This document shows, in pieces, positions 24,730-33,173 of a DNA stretch of 64,000 bases. The stretch is taken from positions 679,510-743,509 of the forward strand of contig NZ_JAAOYV010000002.1 in the NCBI RefSeq assembly GCF_011759585.1, in the 5' to 3' direction. Position 1 is the first letter of the stretch, and the number at the start of each line of letters is the position of its first letter. The stretch is from Frigoribacterium endophyticum. Its GTDB lineage: Bacteria > Actinomycetota > Actinomycetes > Actinomycetales > Microbacteriaceae. The notes beneath the pieces are model-generated. The model saw nothing but the letters and a program-made list of their open reading frames with translations. It ran no database searches and had not been told where the DNA came from. Both the position numbers and the translations under genes were made by a program.

Positions 24730-25179
24730 ATGAGCGACGAGACCCCCCGCGGCAAGGCCCCGCAGACCCTGAAGCCCTTCACGGCCGCGAAGAAGCTCGG
24801 GGTGCACCTGCCGGCGACGCCCGAGTCGTTCCAGTCGACCCCGATCACGCGCGACGAGTTCGCCGAGCTCACGGCGAACCCGCCCGAGTGGCTGGCCGAG
24901 CTGCGCCGCACCGGCCCGCACCCCCGCCCCGTCGTCGCGCAGAAGCTCGGCGTCACCATCTCGGGCCTCGCCCGGGGCGGCGTCGAGGAGGCGCTGACCA
25001 CCGACGAGATCCACGCCCTGCTCGAGCAGATGCCGGCCTGGCTCGTCACCGAGCGCGCCAACATGGCCGAGGTGCGCGAGGAGGAGCAGCGCGTCAAGGA
25101 CCGCGACGCCGGCCGCGCCGCCCTGCGCGCCGAGCGCGACGAGGCGGAGCGCCGCGAGGCCGAGCGCTCCGGCAAGTAG
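24730..25179 (+). CDS. DUF5997 family protein
   Basis: A 149-residue cytoplasmic protein. The first 100 residues (TLKPFTAAKKLGVHLPATPE, QSTPITRDEFAELTANPPEW, VAQKLGVTISGLARGG) match DUF5997, an actinobacterial family of unknown function that, as I recall, lies beside LysR-like genes. Residues about 110-149 form a charged Glu/Arg helix, possibly a coiled coil. ATG 24730 is 6 nt after TACCCT; an in-frame extension to 24688 would run through that box. Confidence 0.87.
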   Translation: MSDETPRGKAPQTLKPFTAAKKLGVHLPATPESFQSTPITRDEFAELTANPPEWLAELRRTGPHPRPVVAQKLGVTISGLARGGVEEALTTDEIHALLEQMPAWLVTERANMAEVREEEQRVKDRDAGRAALRAERDEAERREAERSGK

Positions 25180-25247
25180 GCAGGCCCCGCCCCGCCCGCC
25201 CCACCCCGGCTCGCCCCGGGCGGCGGGCGGCGGGCTCCCCCGTCGCG

Positions 25248-25253
25248 TAGCTT
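25248..25253 (+). promoter_or_regulatory. -10 box, leaderless type, for the zinc peptidase
   Basis: TAGCTT, 7 nt before the ATG at 25261. Confidence 0.55.
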
Positions 25254-25260
25254 CTGAGCC

Positions 25261-26154
25261 ATGTCCTTCAACGACGACGCCCGCATCGACAGCAGCAAGG
25301 TCACGCGGCGAGGCCGCGGCCGCACGATCGGCGTCGCCGGCGGCGGGGTCGGCGTCGTCGGCGTGATCATCGTCGTGCTGATCGGGCAGTTCACCGGCGT
25401 CGACGTCAGCGGCCTGCTCGGCGGCGGCACCGGCTCCGACGGCGGTGGGCAGTCCGGCGAGCAGGGCGTCGCGAACTGCACCACCGGTGCGCAGGCCAAC
25501 GAGGACGTCCAGTGCCGCATGGCCGGCGCCGCCGACTCCCTCGACACCTACTGGGCCACCGCGGCCCCGCAGCTCGGAGCGCAGTACGTGACGCCCGAGT
25601 TCGCCCTCTTCACGGCCGCCGTCGACACGGGCTGCGGCTCGGCCTCGAGCGCGACCGGCCCGTTCTACTGCCCGCCCGACCAGACCCTCTACGTCGACAC
25701 CGACTTCTTCCAGCAGCTGCGCGACCAGTTCGGCGCGACGGGCGGCCCGCTCGCCCAGATGTACGTCGTGGGCCACGAGTGGGGCCACCACATCCAGCAG
25801 CTGACCGGGGCGTTCGACCGTGCCGACCGCAGCGCGACCGGGCCGGGCTCCGACACCATCCGGCTCGAGGTCCAGGCCGACTGCTACGCCGGCGCGTGGG
25901 TCGGCGCCGCCTCCACCATCCAGGACGACCAGGGCACGACCTTCCTCGAGCCGGTCACCGACGCCCAGGTCGCCGACGCCCTCGACGCGGCGGCCGCGGT
26001 CGGCGACGACCGCATCCAGGCGCAGAGCGGCCAGGTCGACCCCGACACGTGGACGCACGGCTCGGCCGAGCAGCGTCAGCGCTGGTTCGAGGCCGGGCGC
26101 GCCGGGGGCCCCGGGGCCTGCGACACGTTCAGCGTCCCCGCCGCCCAGCTGTAG
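25261..26154 (+). CDS. Neutral zinc metallopeptidase (YpfJ-type), membrane-anchored
   Basis: A 297-residue protein with a cytoplasmic basic N-terminus, one membrane helix (about 22-42), a Gly-rich linker and an extracellular peptidase domain (about 72-290). The zinc motif HEWGH is at 172-176, followed by RLEVQADCYAGAW, whose Glu is the expected third ligand. Four or more cysteines outside the membrane suggest disulfides. The substrate is unknown. Length matches the family (about 290-300). ATG 25261 has TAGCTT 7 nt upstream. Confidence 0.92.
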   Translation: MSFNDDARIDSSKVTRRGRGRTIGVAGGGVGVVGVIIVVLIGQFTGVDVSGLLGGGTGSDGGGQSGEQGVANCTTGAQANEDVQCRMAGAADSLDTYWATAAPQLGAQYVTPEFALFTAAVDTGCGSASSATGPFYCPPDQTLYVDTDFFQQLRDQFGATGGPLAQMYVVGHEWGHHIQQLTGAFDRADRSATGPGSDTIRLEVQADCYAGAWVGAASTIQDDQGTTFLEPVTDAQVADALDAAAAVGDDRIQAQSGQVDPDTWTHGSAEQRQRWFEAGRAGGPGACDTFSVPAAQL

Positions 26155-26307
26155 GAGGCGCGGGGCCGCCCCCGCGACCACGCTGCGGCCGTCCGCGTCG
26201 CCAGCCGGTCGACGACCACTGGCCGCTCCGTGAGAACTCCCAGCCAGCTCCCGACCTGTCGTCCCCCACCGGGAGCAGACTCAGGGCACGCTGCGAGGAG
26301 GCACGAC

Positions 26308-27309
26308 ATGGCACGTTCGGGCAAGGCGGTCGAGTTCGACCGGTACGGAGACATCGACGAGCTGCACTTCGTCGCCCAGGAGCTCCCCGTCCCCGCCGAC
26401 GACGAGGTCGTCGTCGAGGTCGTGGCGGCGGGGCTCAACCACATCGAGAACTTCATCCGGCAGGGCGACTTCGTCGACCGCCTCCCCCTCGAGTTCCCCG
26501 CCCGGCAGGGCTCCTGCTTCGCGGGCATCGTCAAGAAGCGCGGCGCCGCGGTGCGCGACCTCGCGATCGGGGCCGAGGTGCTCGGCCACTCGATCGGCGG
26601 CGGGGCGCACGCGACCTGGGTCACCGTGCCCGCCACGGCGGTCGTCAAGAAGCCGATGAACGTCGAGTGGGAGGTCGCCGGCGGCCTCTACCTCGCCGGG
26701 GTCACCGCCTACGACATCGTCCGCGGGCTGCACCTCGGCGCGGAGGACGTCGTCGTCGTGACCGCCGCGGCCGGCGGCGTGGGGCACATCGAGTGCCAGC
26801 TCGCGAAGGCCGCGGGCGCGACCGTGATCGGCACCTGCAGCCCCCGCAACCACGACTACCTGCGGTCGATCGGCGTGATCCCGATCACCTACGGCGAGGG
26901 CATCCAGGAGCGCATCGAGGCGGCGGTGACGCGCCCCGTCACGGCGTTCATCGACAACCACGGCGGCGACAACCCGGAGCTCGCGACCGCCCTCGGCGTG
27001 CCGGCCAGCCGGTTCAGCTCGAGCGACGACCGCCTCGACGTCGAGGTGCGCTTCATCACGGCCGAGCGCGACGACGCCGAGCCGGCGATGATCCTCGGCG
27101 CCCTCGCCAAGCTGATCGCCGAGAACAAGGTGCGCGTGCTCATCTCGGGCTTCTACCCGTTCGATGCGGTGGCGCAGGCGTTCGACGACCTCGCCGAGAA
27201 GCACTCCCGCGGCAAGGTCGTCGTCGGCATGCAGCCGGTCGAGACCGGCGCGCGGTCGCACTGGTACCTGTCGGGCAAGGCCAGGGCCGTCGCGGAGGCG
27301 CGGGACTGA
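26308..27309 (+). CDS. Medium-chain oxidoreductase, quinone-reductase-like
   Basis: A 333-residue NAD(P)-dependent enzyme of the zinc-free quinone oxidoreductase branch of the MDR superfamily. The N-terminal GroES-like fold has GLNHIENFIRQGDFVDRLPL, and the Rossmann region has VTAAAGGVGHIECQLAKAAG (about 150-170) in place of the zinc-ADH pattern; no structural zinc cysteines are present. The substrate is not known. ATG 26308 has GAGGAGG eight bases upstream; in-frame starts further up lack one. It is convergent with the sugar kinase, seven bases apart. Confidence 0.9.
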   Translation: MARSGKAVEFDRYGDIDELHFVAQELPVPADDEVVVEVVAAGLNHIENFIRQGDFVDRLPLEFPARQGSCFAGIVKKRGAAVRDLAIGAEVLGHSIGGGAHATWVTVPATAVVKKPMNVEWEVAGGLYLAGVTAYDIVRGLHLGAEDVVVVTAAAGGVGHIECQLAKAAGATVIGTCSPRNHDYLRSIGVIPITYGEGIQERIEAAVTRPVTAFIDNHGGDNPELATALGVPASRFSSSDDRLDVEVRFITAERDDAEPAMILGALAKLIAENKVRVLISGFYPFDAVAQAFDDLAEKHSRGKVVVGMQPVETGARSHWYLSGKARAVAEARD

Positions 27310-27316
27310 CGCGCTC

Positions 27317-28219
27317 CTAGCTCTCGTCGCCGGGGCGGCGCAGCAGCGCCCCCGGCGCGCGCACCGTCGCCGCGGCGACCGCCATGGCGTCGGTCAGCGC
27401 GGCAGCCCAGTCGGTCGAGCCGGGGCCGCTCGTGCCCGCGAGCAGGCTGGCGACGATCGACGCGAAGGTCGCGTCGCCCGCGCCCATCGTGTCGACGACC
27501 TCGCCCGCCGAGACGGCGACGTCGCGGTGCAGCACCGGGCCGCCCGCGAGCTGGAGGTCGGCCCCGTCGGCGCCCCGCGTGGCCAGCACGGCGCCGGCGC
27601 CCGACGCGAGCAGCGCCTCCTGCCAGCCCTCGAGCGAGGTGCCCGCCACGAGCTCGGCGTCGTCGGAGCCGATCTTGACGAGCAGCGAGACGGCGGCCGC
27701 ACGGGCGAACCCGGCGCGGAAGTCGTCGACGTCGCGGAGGAACCCGGGCCGCGGGTTCGGGTCGACCACGAGCCGCGGCGGCTCGGCGCCGACGTGCTGC
27801 AGCAGGCGCTCGGTGAGCCAGGCGTCGTCGAACGGGTACGAGCTGACGGCGACGAGGGGCGCCACGGTGATCGCCGCGACCTGCTCGGGCGAGAAGTCGA
27901 GGCCCCGCGCGACGGCGGCCTCGGTGAACGAGTAACTCGGCTCGCCGTCGACGCGCTCGGAGACCGCGCGGCCGGTGCCGAACGCGTTGACCGTCGCCAC
28001 GAGCTCGACGCCGTGCTCGGCGAGGTGCGCGCGGATCGCCGCACCGTCGGCGTCGTCGCCCACCGAGGCGAGCAGGGTGGTCGGCACGCCGAGCCGGGCG
28101 AGGCCGACGGCGACGTTGAGGCCGGCACCGCCGACGTGGTCGTCGGAGCCGGCGGGGGTGCGGATCTCGTCGATGAGGGCGTCGCCGACGACGACGACCC
28201 GGCCTGCGGTCTGGTCCAT
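27317..28219 (-). CDS. PfkB-family carbohydrate kinase
   Basis: A 300-residue ribokinase/fructokinase-like enzyme that phosphorylates a sugar or nucleoside with ATP. The N-terminal VVVVGDALIDEI and GGAGLNVAVGLARLG form the substrate site, and the catalytic VVDTMGAGDATFAS (anion hole GAGD, near residue 250) is intact. The actual sugar cannot be read. It is divergent from the ROK kinase, 57 bp between starts, so the two sugar kinases may be used together. ATG 28219 has TAGGCT 6 nt upstream. Confidence 0.92.
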   Translation of the reverse strand: MDQTAGRVVVVGDALIDEIRTPAGSDDHVGGAGLNVAVGLARLGVPTTLLASVGDDADGAAIRAHLAEHGVELVATVNAFGTGRAVSERVDGEPSYSFTEAAVARGLDFSPEQVAAITVAPLVAVSSYPFDDAWLTERLLQHVGAEPPRLVVDPNPRPGFLRDVDDFRAGFARAAAVSLLVKIGSDDAELVAGTSLEGWQEALLASGAGAVLATRGADGADLQLAGGPVLHRDVAVSAGEVVDTMGAGDATFASIVASLLAGTSGPGSTDWAAALTDAMAVAAATVRAPGALLRRPGDES

Positions 28220-28225
28220 GCGGGC

Positions 28226-28270
28226 AGCCTACCGAGGCCCGCCGTCACGGGCGACGGGCCCCGGTACGCT
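28226..28270. promoter_or_regulatory. Divergent leaderless promoters, pfkB-type / ROK
   Basis: TAGGCT (28226-28231, minus) is 6 nt before the ATG at 28219, and TACGCT (28265-28270, plus) is 6 nt before the GTG at 28277. Confidence 0.6.
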
Positions 28271-28276
28271 GTCGCC

Positions 28277-29218
28277 GTGACTGACTACGCTCTCGCCGTC
28301 GACGTCGGCGGCACGAAGGTCGAGGCCGCCCTCGTGGCCGCCGACGGCACGCTCGCCCCGGGCAGCCGCGACCGCCGCCCGACCGGCCGCGCCTCGAGCA
28401 GCGACGAGCTGGCCGGGGCGGTGCGCGACGTCGTGGCGCACGCCCTGGCCGCGGTCGGGCCCGACGACGTCGTCGTCGGCGCGGGCATCGGCAGCGCCGG
28501 CCCGGTCGACCTCGTGCGCGGCACGGTCTCGCCCATCAACCTCCCCTCGTGGCGCGGCTTCCCGCTCCGCGACCTGGTCGCCGAGCTCGTCGCGGGCGTC
28601 GTCGCCCCCGACGCCCCGGTCACGCTGAGGCTCGACGGCGTCAGCCTCGCCCTGGCCGAGCACTGGGTCGGCGCGACGCAGGGGGCCGACAACGCCCTCG
28701 CGATCACGGTCTCGACCGGCGTCGGCGGCGGCCTCATCGTCAACGGCCGCCTGCTCTCGGGCGGCACCGGCAACGCGGGGCACATCGGCCAGATCCAGAT
28801 CGCCGACCGGCCCGCCGGCCAGAACGCCTCGGCGGCGACGCTCGAGGTCATCGCCTCCGGCCCCAACGTCGTGGCGTGGGCCCGCGCGCAGGGCTGGCAG
28901 GGCGAGCGCGGGGAGGACCTCGCGGCCGGCTACCTCGAGGGCGACCCCCTCGCCGTCGCGGCCGTGCGCCGCTCGGCGAACGCCGTCGGCGAGGCCGTGT
29001 CGTCGGTCAGCACCCTGCTCGACCTCGACGTCGTCGCGATCGGCGGCGGGTTCTCCCGCGTCAGCGCCGACTACCTCGACCTCGTCCGCCGCACCGTCGA
29101 CGAGGCCCCGGTCAACCACTACGCGCGGCGGGTGCGCGTCGTGCGCTCCGGGCTGAGCGACGAGAGCCCGCTCGTCGGGGCTGCCGCGCTCGTGTGGCAG
29201 GCCGGCCTGCTCGGCTGA
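28277..29218 (+). CDS. ROK-family sugar kinase lacking the zinc motif
   Basis: A 313-residue kinase of the ROK family. DVGGTK (9-14) is the phosphate loop, Asp120 in LRLDGVSLA is the likely base, and STGVGGGLIVNG and GNAGHIGQ (GHIG at 168-171) are family motifs. The CxCGxxGCxE zinc site that normally follows GHxG is missing: the stretch reads AGQNASAATLEVIASG, and the whole protein has no cysteine. It may be a zinc-independent glucokinase-like or sugar-specific variant. GTG 28277 is 6 nt after TACGCT. Its stop codon lies in a 19-bp tandem repeat. Confidence 0.9.
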   Translation: MTDYALAVDVGGTKVEAALVAADGTLAPGSRDRRPTGRASSSDELAGAVRDVVAHALAAVGPDDVVVGAGIGSAGPVDLVRGTVSPINLPSWRGFPLRDLVAELVAGVVAPDAPVTLRLDGVSLALAEHWVGATQGADNALAITVSTGVGGGLIVNGRLLSGGTGNAGHIGQIQIADRPAGQNASAATLEVIASGPNVVAWARAQGWQGERGEDLAAGYLEGDPLAVAAVRRSANAVGEAVSSVSTLLDLDVVAIGGGFSRVSADYLDLVRRTVDEAPVNHYARRVRVVRSGLSDESPLVGAAALVWQAGLLG

Positions 29219-29259
29219 CCCGCGCCTCCCCCGCTGACCCACGCCTCCCCCGCTGACCC
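29214..29259. repeat. 19-bp tandem repeat starting on a stop codon
   Basis: GCTGACCC begins copies at 29214, 29233 and 29252; the first two continue with near-identical NCGCCTCCCCC. The TGA of the first copy is the ROK stop codon. Confidence 0.85.
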
Positions 29260-29441
29260 GAGCCCTCCCGCGCCTCCCCAGAAGAGCCGCGAGCCCCGCC
29301 GCGCCCGGGATCTGAGAACGGTTCCCGGCAGGAGCAGCCCCCCAGGAGGCGCGCCTAGGCTCGTGTCGTCCCCCACAGCGTCGTCGGAGATCAGCGCGCC
29401 CACAGGCGCGCGAGACACCCGCAACCCCCGGAGGTAACCCC

Positions 29442-30485
29442 GTGCCCACCACCGTCCCCGCTCTCGTCGCCGCCTCGGCCGGCGCCTCGTTCGAGCGCAG
29501 CACCATCCAGCGTCGCGACGTCGGCGCCCACGACGTGCAGATCGACATCGCCTTCGCCGGCATCTGCCACAGCGACATCCACCAGGCCCGCGAGGAGTGG
29601 GGCAAGGCCATCTTCCCGATGGTGCCCGGCCACGAGATCGCCGGCGTCGTCACCGAGGTCGGCTCCGAGGTCACGAAGCACAAGGTCGGCGACCGCGTCG
29701 GCATCGGCTGCTTCGTCGACAGCTGCCGCGAGTGCGAGAACTGCCTCGCGGGCGAGGAGCAGTTCTGCGTCAAGGGCAACGTGCCCACCTACAACGGCCG
29801 CGAGTACACGGGCGAAGAGACCTACGGCGGCTACAGCAAGCAGATCGTCGCGAACGAGAACTACGTGCTGTCGATCCCCGAGGGCATCGCCCTCGACGAG
29901 GCCGCGCCGCTGCTCTGCGCCGGCATCACCACCTACTCGCCCCTGAAGCACTGGGGCACCGGCCCCGGCACGAAGGTCGCCGTCGTCGGCATGGGCGGGC
30001 TCGGCCACATGGCCGTCAAGATCGCGCACGCCATGGGCGCCGAGGTCACCGTCATCAGCCAGACGCTCTCCAAGCAGGAGGACGGCCTCAAGCTCGGCGC
30101 CGACCACTACTACGCGTCGAGCGACCCGTCGACCTTCGACGAGCTGAAGAGCTCGTTCGACCTGATCATCAACACGATCTCGGCCGACATGGACATCGAC
30201 GCCTACGCCCGCACGCTGCGCCTCAACGGCACCATGGTCTTCGTCGGCCTGCCCGAGAACCCGCAGTCGTTCCGCGCCGGCTCGCTCATCATGGGCCGTC
30301 GCAGCCTCGCCGGCTCCAACATCGGCGGCATCCGCGAGACGCAGGAGATGCTCGACTTCTGCGCCGAGCACCACATCGGCGCCGAGATCGAGACGATCAG
30401 CGCCGACCAGGTCGACGAGGCCTACGAGCGCGTCGTCGCCAGCAAGGTGCGCTACCGCTTCGTGATCGACACCGCCACGATCTAG
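29442..30485 (+). CDS. Zinc-dependent alcohol dehydrogenase (cinnamyl-alcohol/YahK type)
   Basis: A 347-residue NAD(P)-dependent alcohol/aldehyde oxidoreductase. Catalytic zinc ligands are C42 and the H64-E65 pair in GHE (ICHSDIH and MVPGHEIAG); the structural zinc is held by C95, C98, C101 and C109. The Rossmann motif is VVGMGGLGH (about 182-190). The sequence pattern resembles the broad-specificity aldehyde reductases YahK/AdhC. GTG 29442 has GGAGGT nine bases upstream, and a TAGGCT box near 29355 suggests a leader of about 75 nt. A 19-bp hairpin follows. Confidence 0.94.
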   Translation: MPTTVPALVAASAGASFERSTIQRRDVGAHDVQIDIAFAGICHSDIHQAREEWGKAIFPMVPGHEIAGVVTEVGSEVTKHKVGDRVGIGCFVDSCRECENCLAGEEQFCVKGNVPTYNGREYTGEETYGGYSKQIVANENYVLSIPEGIALDEAAPLLCAGITTYSPLKHWGTGPGTKVAVVGMGGLGHMAVKIAHAMGAEVTVISQTLSKQEDGLKLGADHYYASSDPSTFDELKSSFDLIINTISADMDIDAYARTLRLNGTMVFVGLPENPQSFRAGSLIMGRRSLAGSNIGGIRETQEMLDFCAEHHIGAEIETISADQVDEAYERVVASKVRYRFVIDTATI

Positions 30486-30497
30486 TCGCTCCGCAGC

Positions 30498-30540
30498 ACG
30501 ACGACGGCCCCCTCCCGACCAGGGAGGGGGCCGTCGTCGT
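30498..30540. terminator. Bidirectional terminator between adh and marR
   Basis: ACGACGACGGCCCCCTCCC (30498-30516) is perfectly inverted at 30522-30540 around a 5-base loop (19-bp stem). Confidence 0.92.
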
Positions 30541-30629
30541 CCCCGGGCGGGTCCGCCGACACCGGGCGACCGCGTCGGCCCGTCGGCGTCGGGCTCGCCC
30601 GCCGTCGGCCCCGAGGAGTCGCGGGTCGC

Positions 30630-31145
30630 CTACCGCGGGCCGGCGGGCGTGTTGAAGCGGTGCAGCCAGCCCGAGAACTGGGCGAGCTCGTCGTCCGTCC
30701 AGCCCTCGACGTGGCTGCGGAACACGGCGCGGTTCTCGTGCCGGACCTCGAGCATCCGCGCCTCGGCCCGCTCGGTGCTCCGGAGCATCGAGACCCGGCC
30801 GTCGGAGGCGTCGGCCACGACGTCGACGAACCCGGCGTCGCGCAGCAGGGCGACCTGCCGGCTCACGGCGCCCTTGTCCATCGCCATCGCACGGACGATC
30901 TCGCCGGCCGTGCAGGGCTGGTGCTTCATCACGTAGCGCAGCACGTAGAACGCCGTCGGCGGCACGTCGGGGTCGAAGCGGGAGGCCGCGGCGGCGATGG
31001 TGCGCTTGGCCTCCACCATGAGCGAGCCGATCTCGTCGACCACGCTGGCCATCAGGCCTTCTCGGCCCTCGTCGTCGGCCTCGGGGAGGCGCGGGGCGTC
31101 GAGCACCGCGCCTCCCGGCTGGCCGTCATCGATCGGCTGCGACAT
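30630..31145 (-). CDS. MarR-family regulator of the DHA2 exporter
   Basis: A 171-residue winged-helix regulator. After about 30 variable residues the MarR core has FYVLRYVMKHQPCTAGEIVR and MDKGAVSRQVALLRDAGFVD (recognition region, about 80-115) with wing DASDGRVSML. Its start codon lies inside the 3' end of the exporter gene (20-bp overlap), so both are expressed from one transcript under twin operators at 33023-33071. This is the usual layout of a self-regulated multidrug exporter. Confidence 0.92.
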   Translation of the reverse strand: MSQPIDDGQPGGAVLDAPRLPEADDEGREGLMASVVDEIGSLMVEAKRTIAAAASRFDPDVPPTAFYVLRYVMKHQPCTAGEIVRAMAMDKGAVSRQVALLRDAGFVDVVADASDGRVSMLRSTERAEARMLEVRHENRAVFRSHVEGWTDDELAQFSGWLHRFNTPAGPR

Positions 31146-32970
31146 CCTTCTCCTCGACCAGGGACGAGAACACCGGGCTCTCGCTCAGCTCGTCGTCGGA
31201 CACGGGGTGGCCCGCCACCTCGGCGGCCCCGGTCGCGATGATCGTATCGACGGTCCCGGTGCGCGGCTGCGCCTCGGCCGGGGCGCTCGAGACCGCAGGC
31301 GCGAGCCCGGCGGTCGCCGCGGCGCCCTTGGTCGCCGGGGAGGCGGCGGCTCCGTCGACCGGTGCCGCGCCTCCCTGGGGGCCGGCCGCGGCGGCGCGCT
31401 GGATGCCCGACTTCGTGCCGAGCTCGACGTTCGGCAGCAGGCAGACGAACACGATGGTGATGATCGCGAGCGGGGCCGCGATGAGGAAGACGTCGGCGAC
31501 GCCCTGGCCGTAGGCCGACTCGATGATGGTGCGGATCGGGCCGGGCACGGTGCTGAGGTCGGGGATGCTCGTGGTCGACTCGCCGCTGCCGAGCGCGCTC
31601 GGGTCGACGCCGGCGTCGGTGAGCCCGTCGGTGATGTAGCCCGAGACCTTCGTGCCGAGCACGGCGCCCATGACCGAGACGCCGATCGTGCCGCCGAGGC
31701 TGCGGAAGAACGCGACGCTCGAGGAGGCGGCGCCGACGACGCTCACGTCGACGGAGTTCTGCACGACGAGCACGAGGTTCTGCATCACCATGCCGATGCC
31801 GAGCCCCATCATCGCCATGAAGACGGAGACGACGGCGAAGTTCGTGTCGTACTCGATGGTCGACATGAGGAAGAGGCCGGCGGCGAGGAGGATCGAGCCC
31901 ACGATCATGTAGGGCTTCCATTTGCCGTACTTCGAGATGAGCGCACCGGCGACCATCGACGAGATCAGCAGGCCGAGCACCATCGGCAGGGTCAGGATGC
32001 CCGCCATGGTCGGCGACTGGCCGCGGGCCAGCTGCATGTACTGGCCGAGGAAGACGCTGGTGCCGAACATCGCGACGCCGACGCTCAGCGAGGCGATCAC
32101 CGCGAAGGTGAAGGTGCGGTTCTTGAACAGCGTGAGCGGGATGATCGGCTCCTTCGAGCGGAACTCCACGACCACGGCGAGGGCGAGCAGCACGGCCGCG
32201 CCCAGGCCCATCAGCCAGCTGGTGGCCGAGGCCCACTCGAACTGCTTGCCGCCGAGCGACACCCAGATGAGCAGCAGCGAGACGCCGCCGGCGATCAGCC
32301 CGGCGCCCCAGTAGTCGACGACGACCTTCTTCTTCGGCTTGGCCGGCAGGTGCAGCGTGCGCTGGATGACGATCAGCGCGGCGATGCCGACGGGCACGCC
32401 GACGAAGAAGTTCCAGCGCCAGCCGATGGTGTCGGTGAGCACGCCGCCGAGCAGCGGGCCGCCGATGGTGCCGACGCTCATCACGGCGCCGAGGTAGCCC
32501 ATGTACCGGCCGCGCTCGCGCGGGCTGATGATGTCGCTCATGACGACCTGCACCAGGGCGGTGAGGCCGCCGGCGCCGAGGCCCTGGAAGACGCGGAAGG
32601 TGATCAGCGTCGCGGTGTCCTGCGAGAAGCCGGCCGCGACCGACGCGAGCACGAACAGCACGAGGGCCACCTGCAGCAGCACCTTGCGGTTCGTCAGGTC
32701 GGAGAACTTGCCCCAGAGGGGCGTGCTGACGGTCGTCGCGAGCAGCGTGGCGGTGATGACCCAGGTGTACGAGGTCTGGCTGCCGTTCAGGTCGCTGACG
32801 ATGCGCGGCAGCGAGGTCGACACGACGGTCGACGAGAGGATCGCCACGAGCATGCCCATCAGCAGGCCCGACAGGGCCGTGAGGACTTCGCGGTGGCTCA
32901 TGCCGGGCGCTTCGCCCGGTTCGTGGGGAGCCGCGGGCTTCGTGCCCGCGGCGGTGGTGGTCTGCGACAA
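31126..32970 (-). CDS. DHA2-family MFS multidrug exporter (EmrB/QacA type)
   Basis: A 614-residue proton-driven exporter with 14 predicted helices (about 25-490). Visible family motifs are GKFSDLTNRKVLL (loop 2-3), FRVFQGLGAGGL and the antiporter motif C-like GAVMSVGTIGGPLLGG. The last ~120 residues form an Ala/Pro/Thr-rich cytoplasmic tail with an acidic end, longer than usual. The start at 32970 lies about 70 bp downstream of a promoter flanked by two operator copies, and marR overlaps its 3' end. Confidence 0.94.
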   Translation of the reverse strand: MSQTTTAAGTKPAAPHEPGEAPGMSHREVLTALSGLLMGMLVAILSSTVVSTSLPRIVSDLNGSQTSYTWVITATLLATTVSTPLWGKFSDLTNRKVLLQVALVLFVLASVAAGFSQDTATLITFRVFQGLGAGGLTALVQVVMSDIISPRERGRYMGYLGAVMSVGTIGGPLLGGVLTDTIGWRWNFFVGVPVGIAALIVIQRTLHLPAKPKKKVVVDYWGAGLIAGGVSLLLIWVSLGGKQFEWASATSWLMGLGAAVLLALAVVVEFRSKEPIIPLTLFKNRTFTFAVIASLSVGVAMFGTSVFLGQYMQLARGQSPTMAGILTLPMVLGLLISSMVAGALISKYGKWKPYMIVGSILLAAGLFLMSTIEYDTNFAVVSVFMAMMGLGIGMVMQNLVLVVQNSVDVSVVGAASSSVAFFRSLGGTIGVSVMGAVLGTKVSGYITDGLTDAGVDPSALGSGESTTSIPDLSTVPGPIRTIIESAYGQGVADVFLIAAPLAIITIVFVCLLPNVELGTKSGIQRAAAAGPQGGAAPVDGAAASPATKGAAATAGLAPAVSSAPAEAQPRTGTVDTIIATGAAEVAGHPVSDDELSESPVFSSLVEEKDVAADR

Positions 32971-33022
32971 GGTGCGCTCCGTGGTCGTTCTGAGATGGGG
33001 GTCGCTGACCGCCGTTGGTCAG

Positions 33023-33071
33023 GTAGTTGCTGAACGTCAACCATACGCCGTAGTTGACGGAACGCAACCAT
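33023..33071 (-). promoter_or_regulatory. Exporter promoter with two MarR-type operators
   Basis: GTAGTTG-N8-CAACCAT occurs at 33023-33044 and 33050-33071, 27 bp apart; each is an inverted repeat (GTTG/CAAC). On the minus strand TTGCGT (33062-33067) and TATGGT (33040-33045), 16 bp apart, form a promoter covered by the two sites. Confidence 0.8.
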
Positions 33072-33120
33072 CTCGCTGCAGATCGTGCAGACTTTTTCCC
33101 GGGCTCCGTCCGCACAGGAC

Positions 33121-33157
33121 GGAGGCGCGGTGTGCGTCCTCCGCACACCGCGCCTCC
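33121..33157 (-). terminator. Terminator after the AI-2E-type gene
   Basis: GGAGGCGCGGTGTGCG (33121-33136) is perfectly inverted at 33142-33157, 5-base loop. The arm starts with the over-represented word GGAGGCGCG. Confidence 0.9.
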
Positions 33158-33173
33158 GGCAGGCCCTCGCGGG

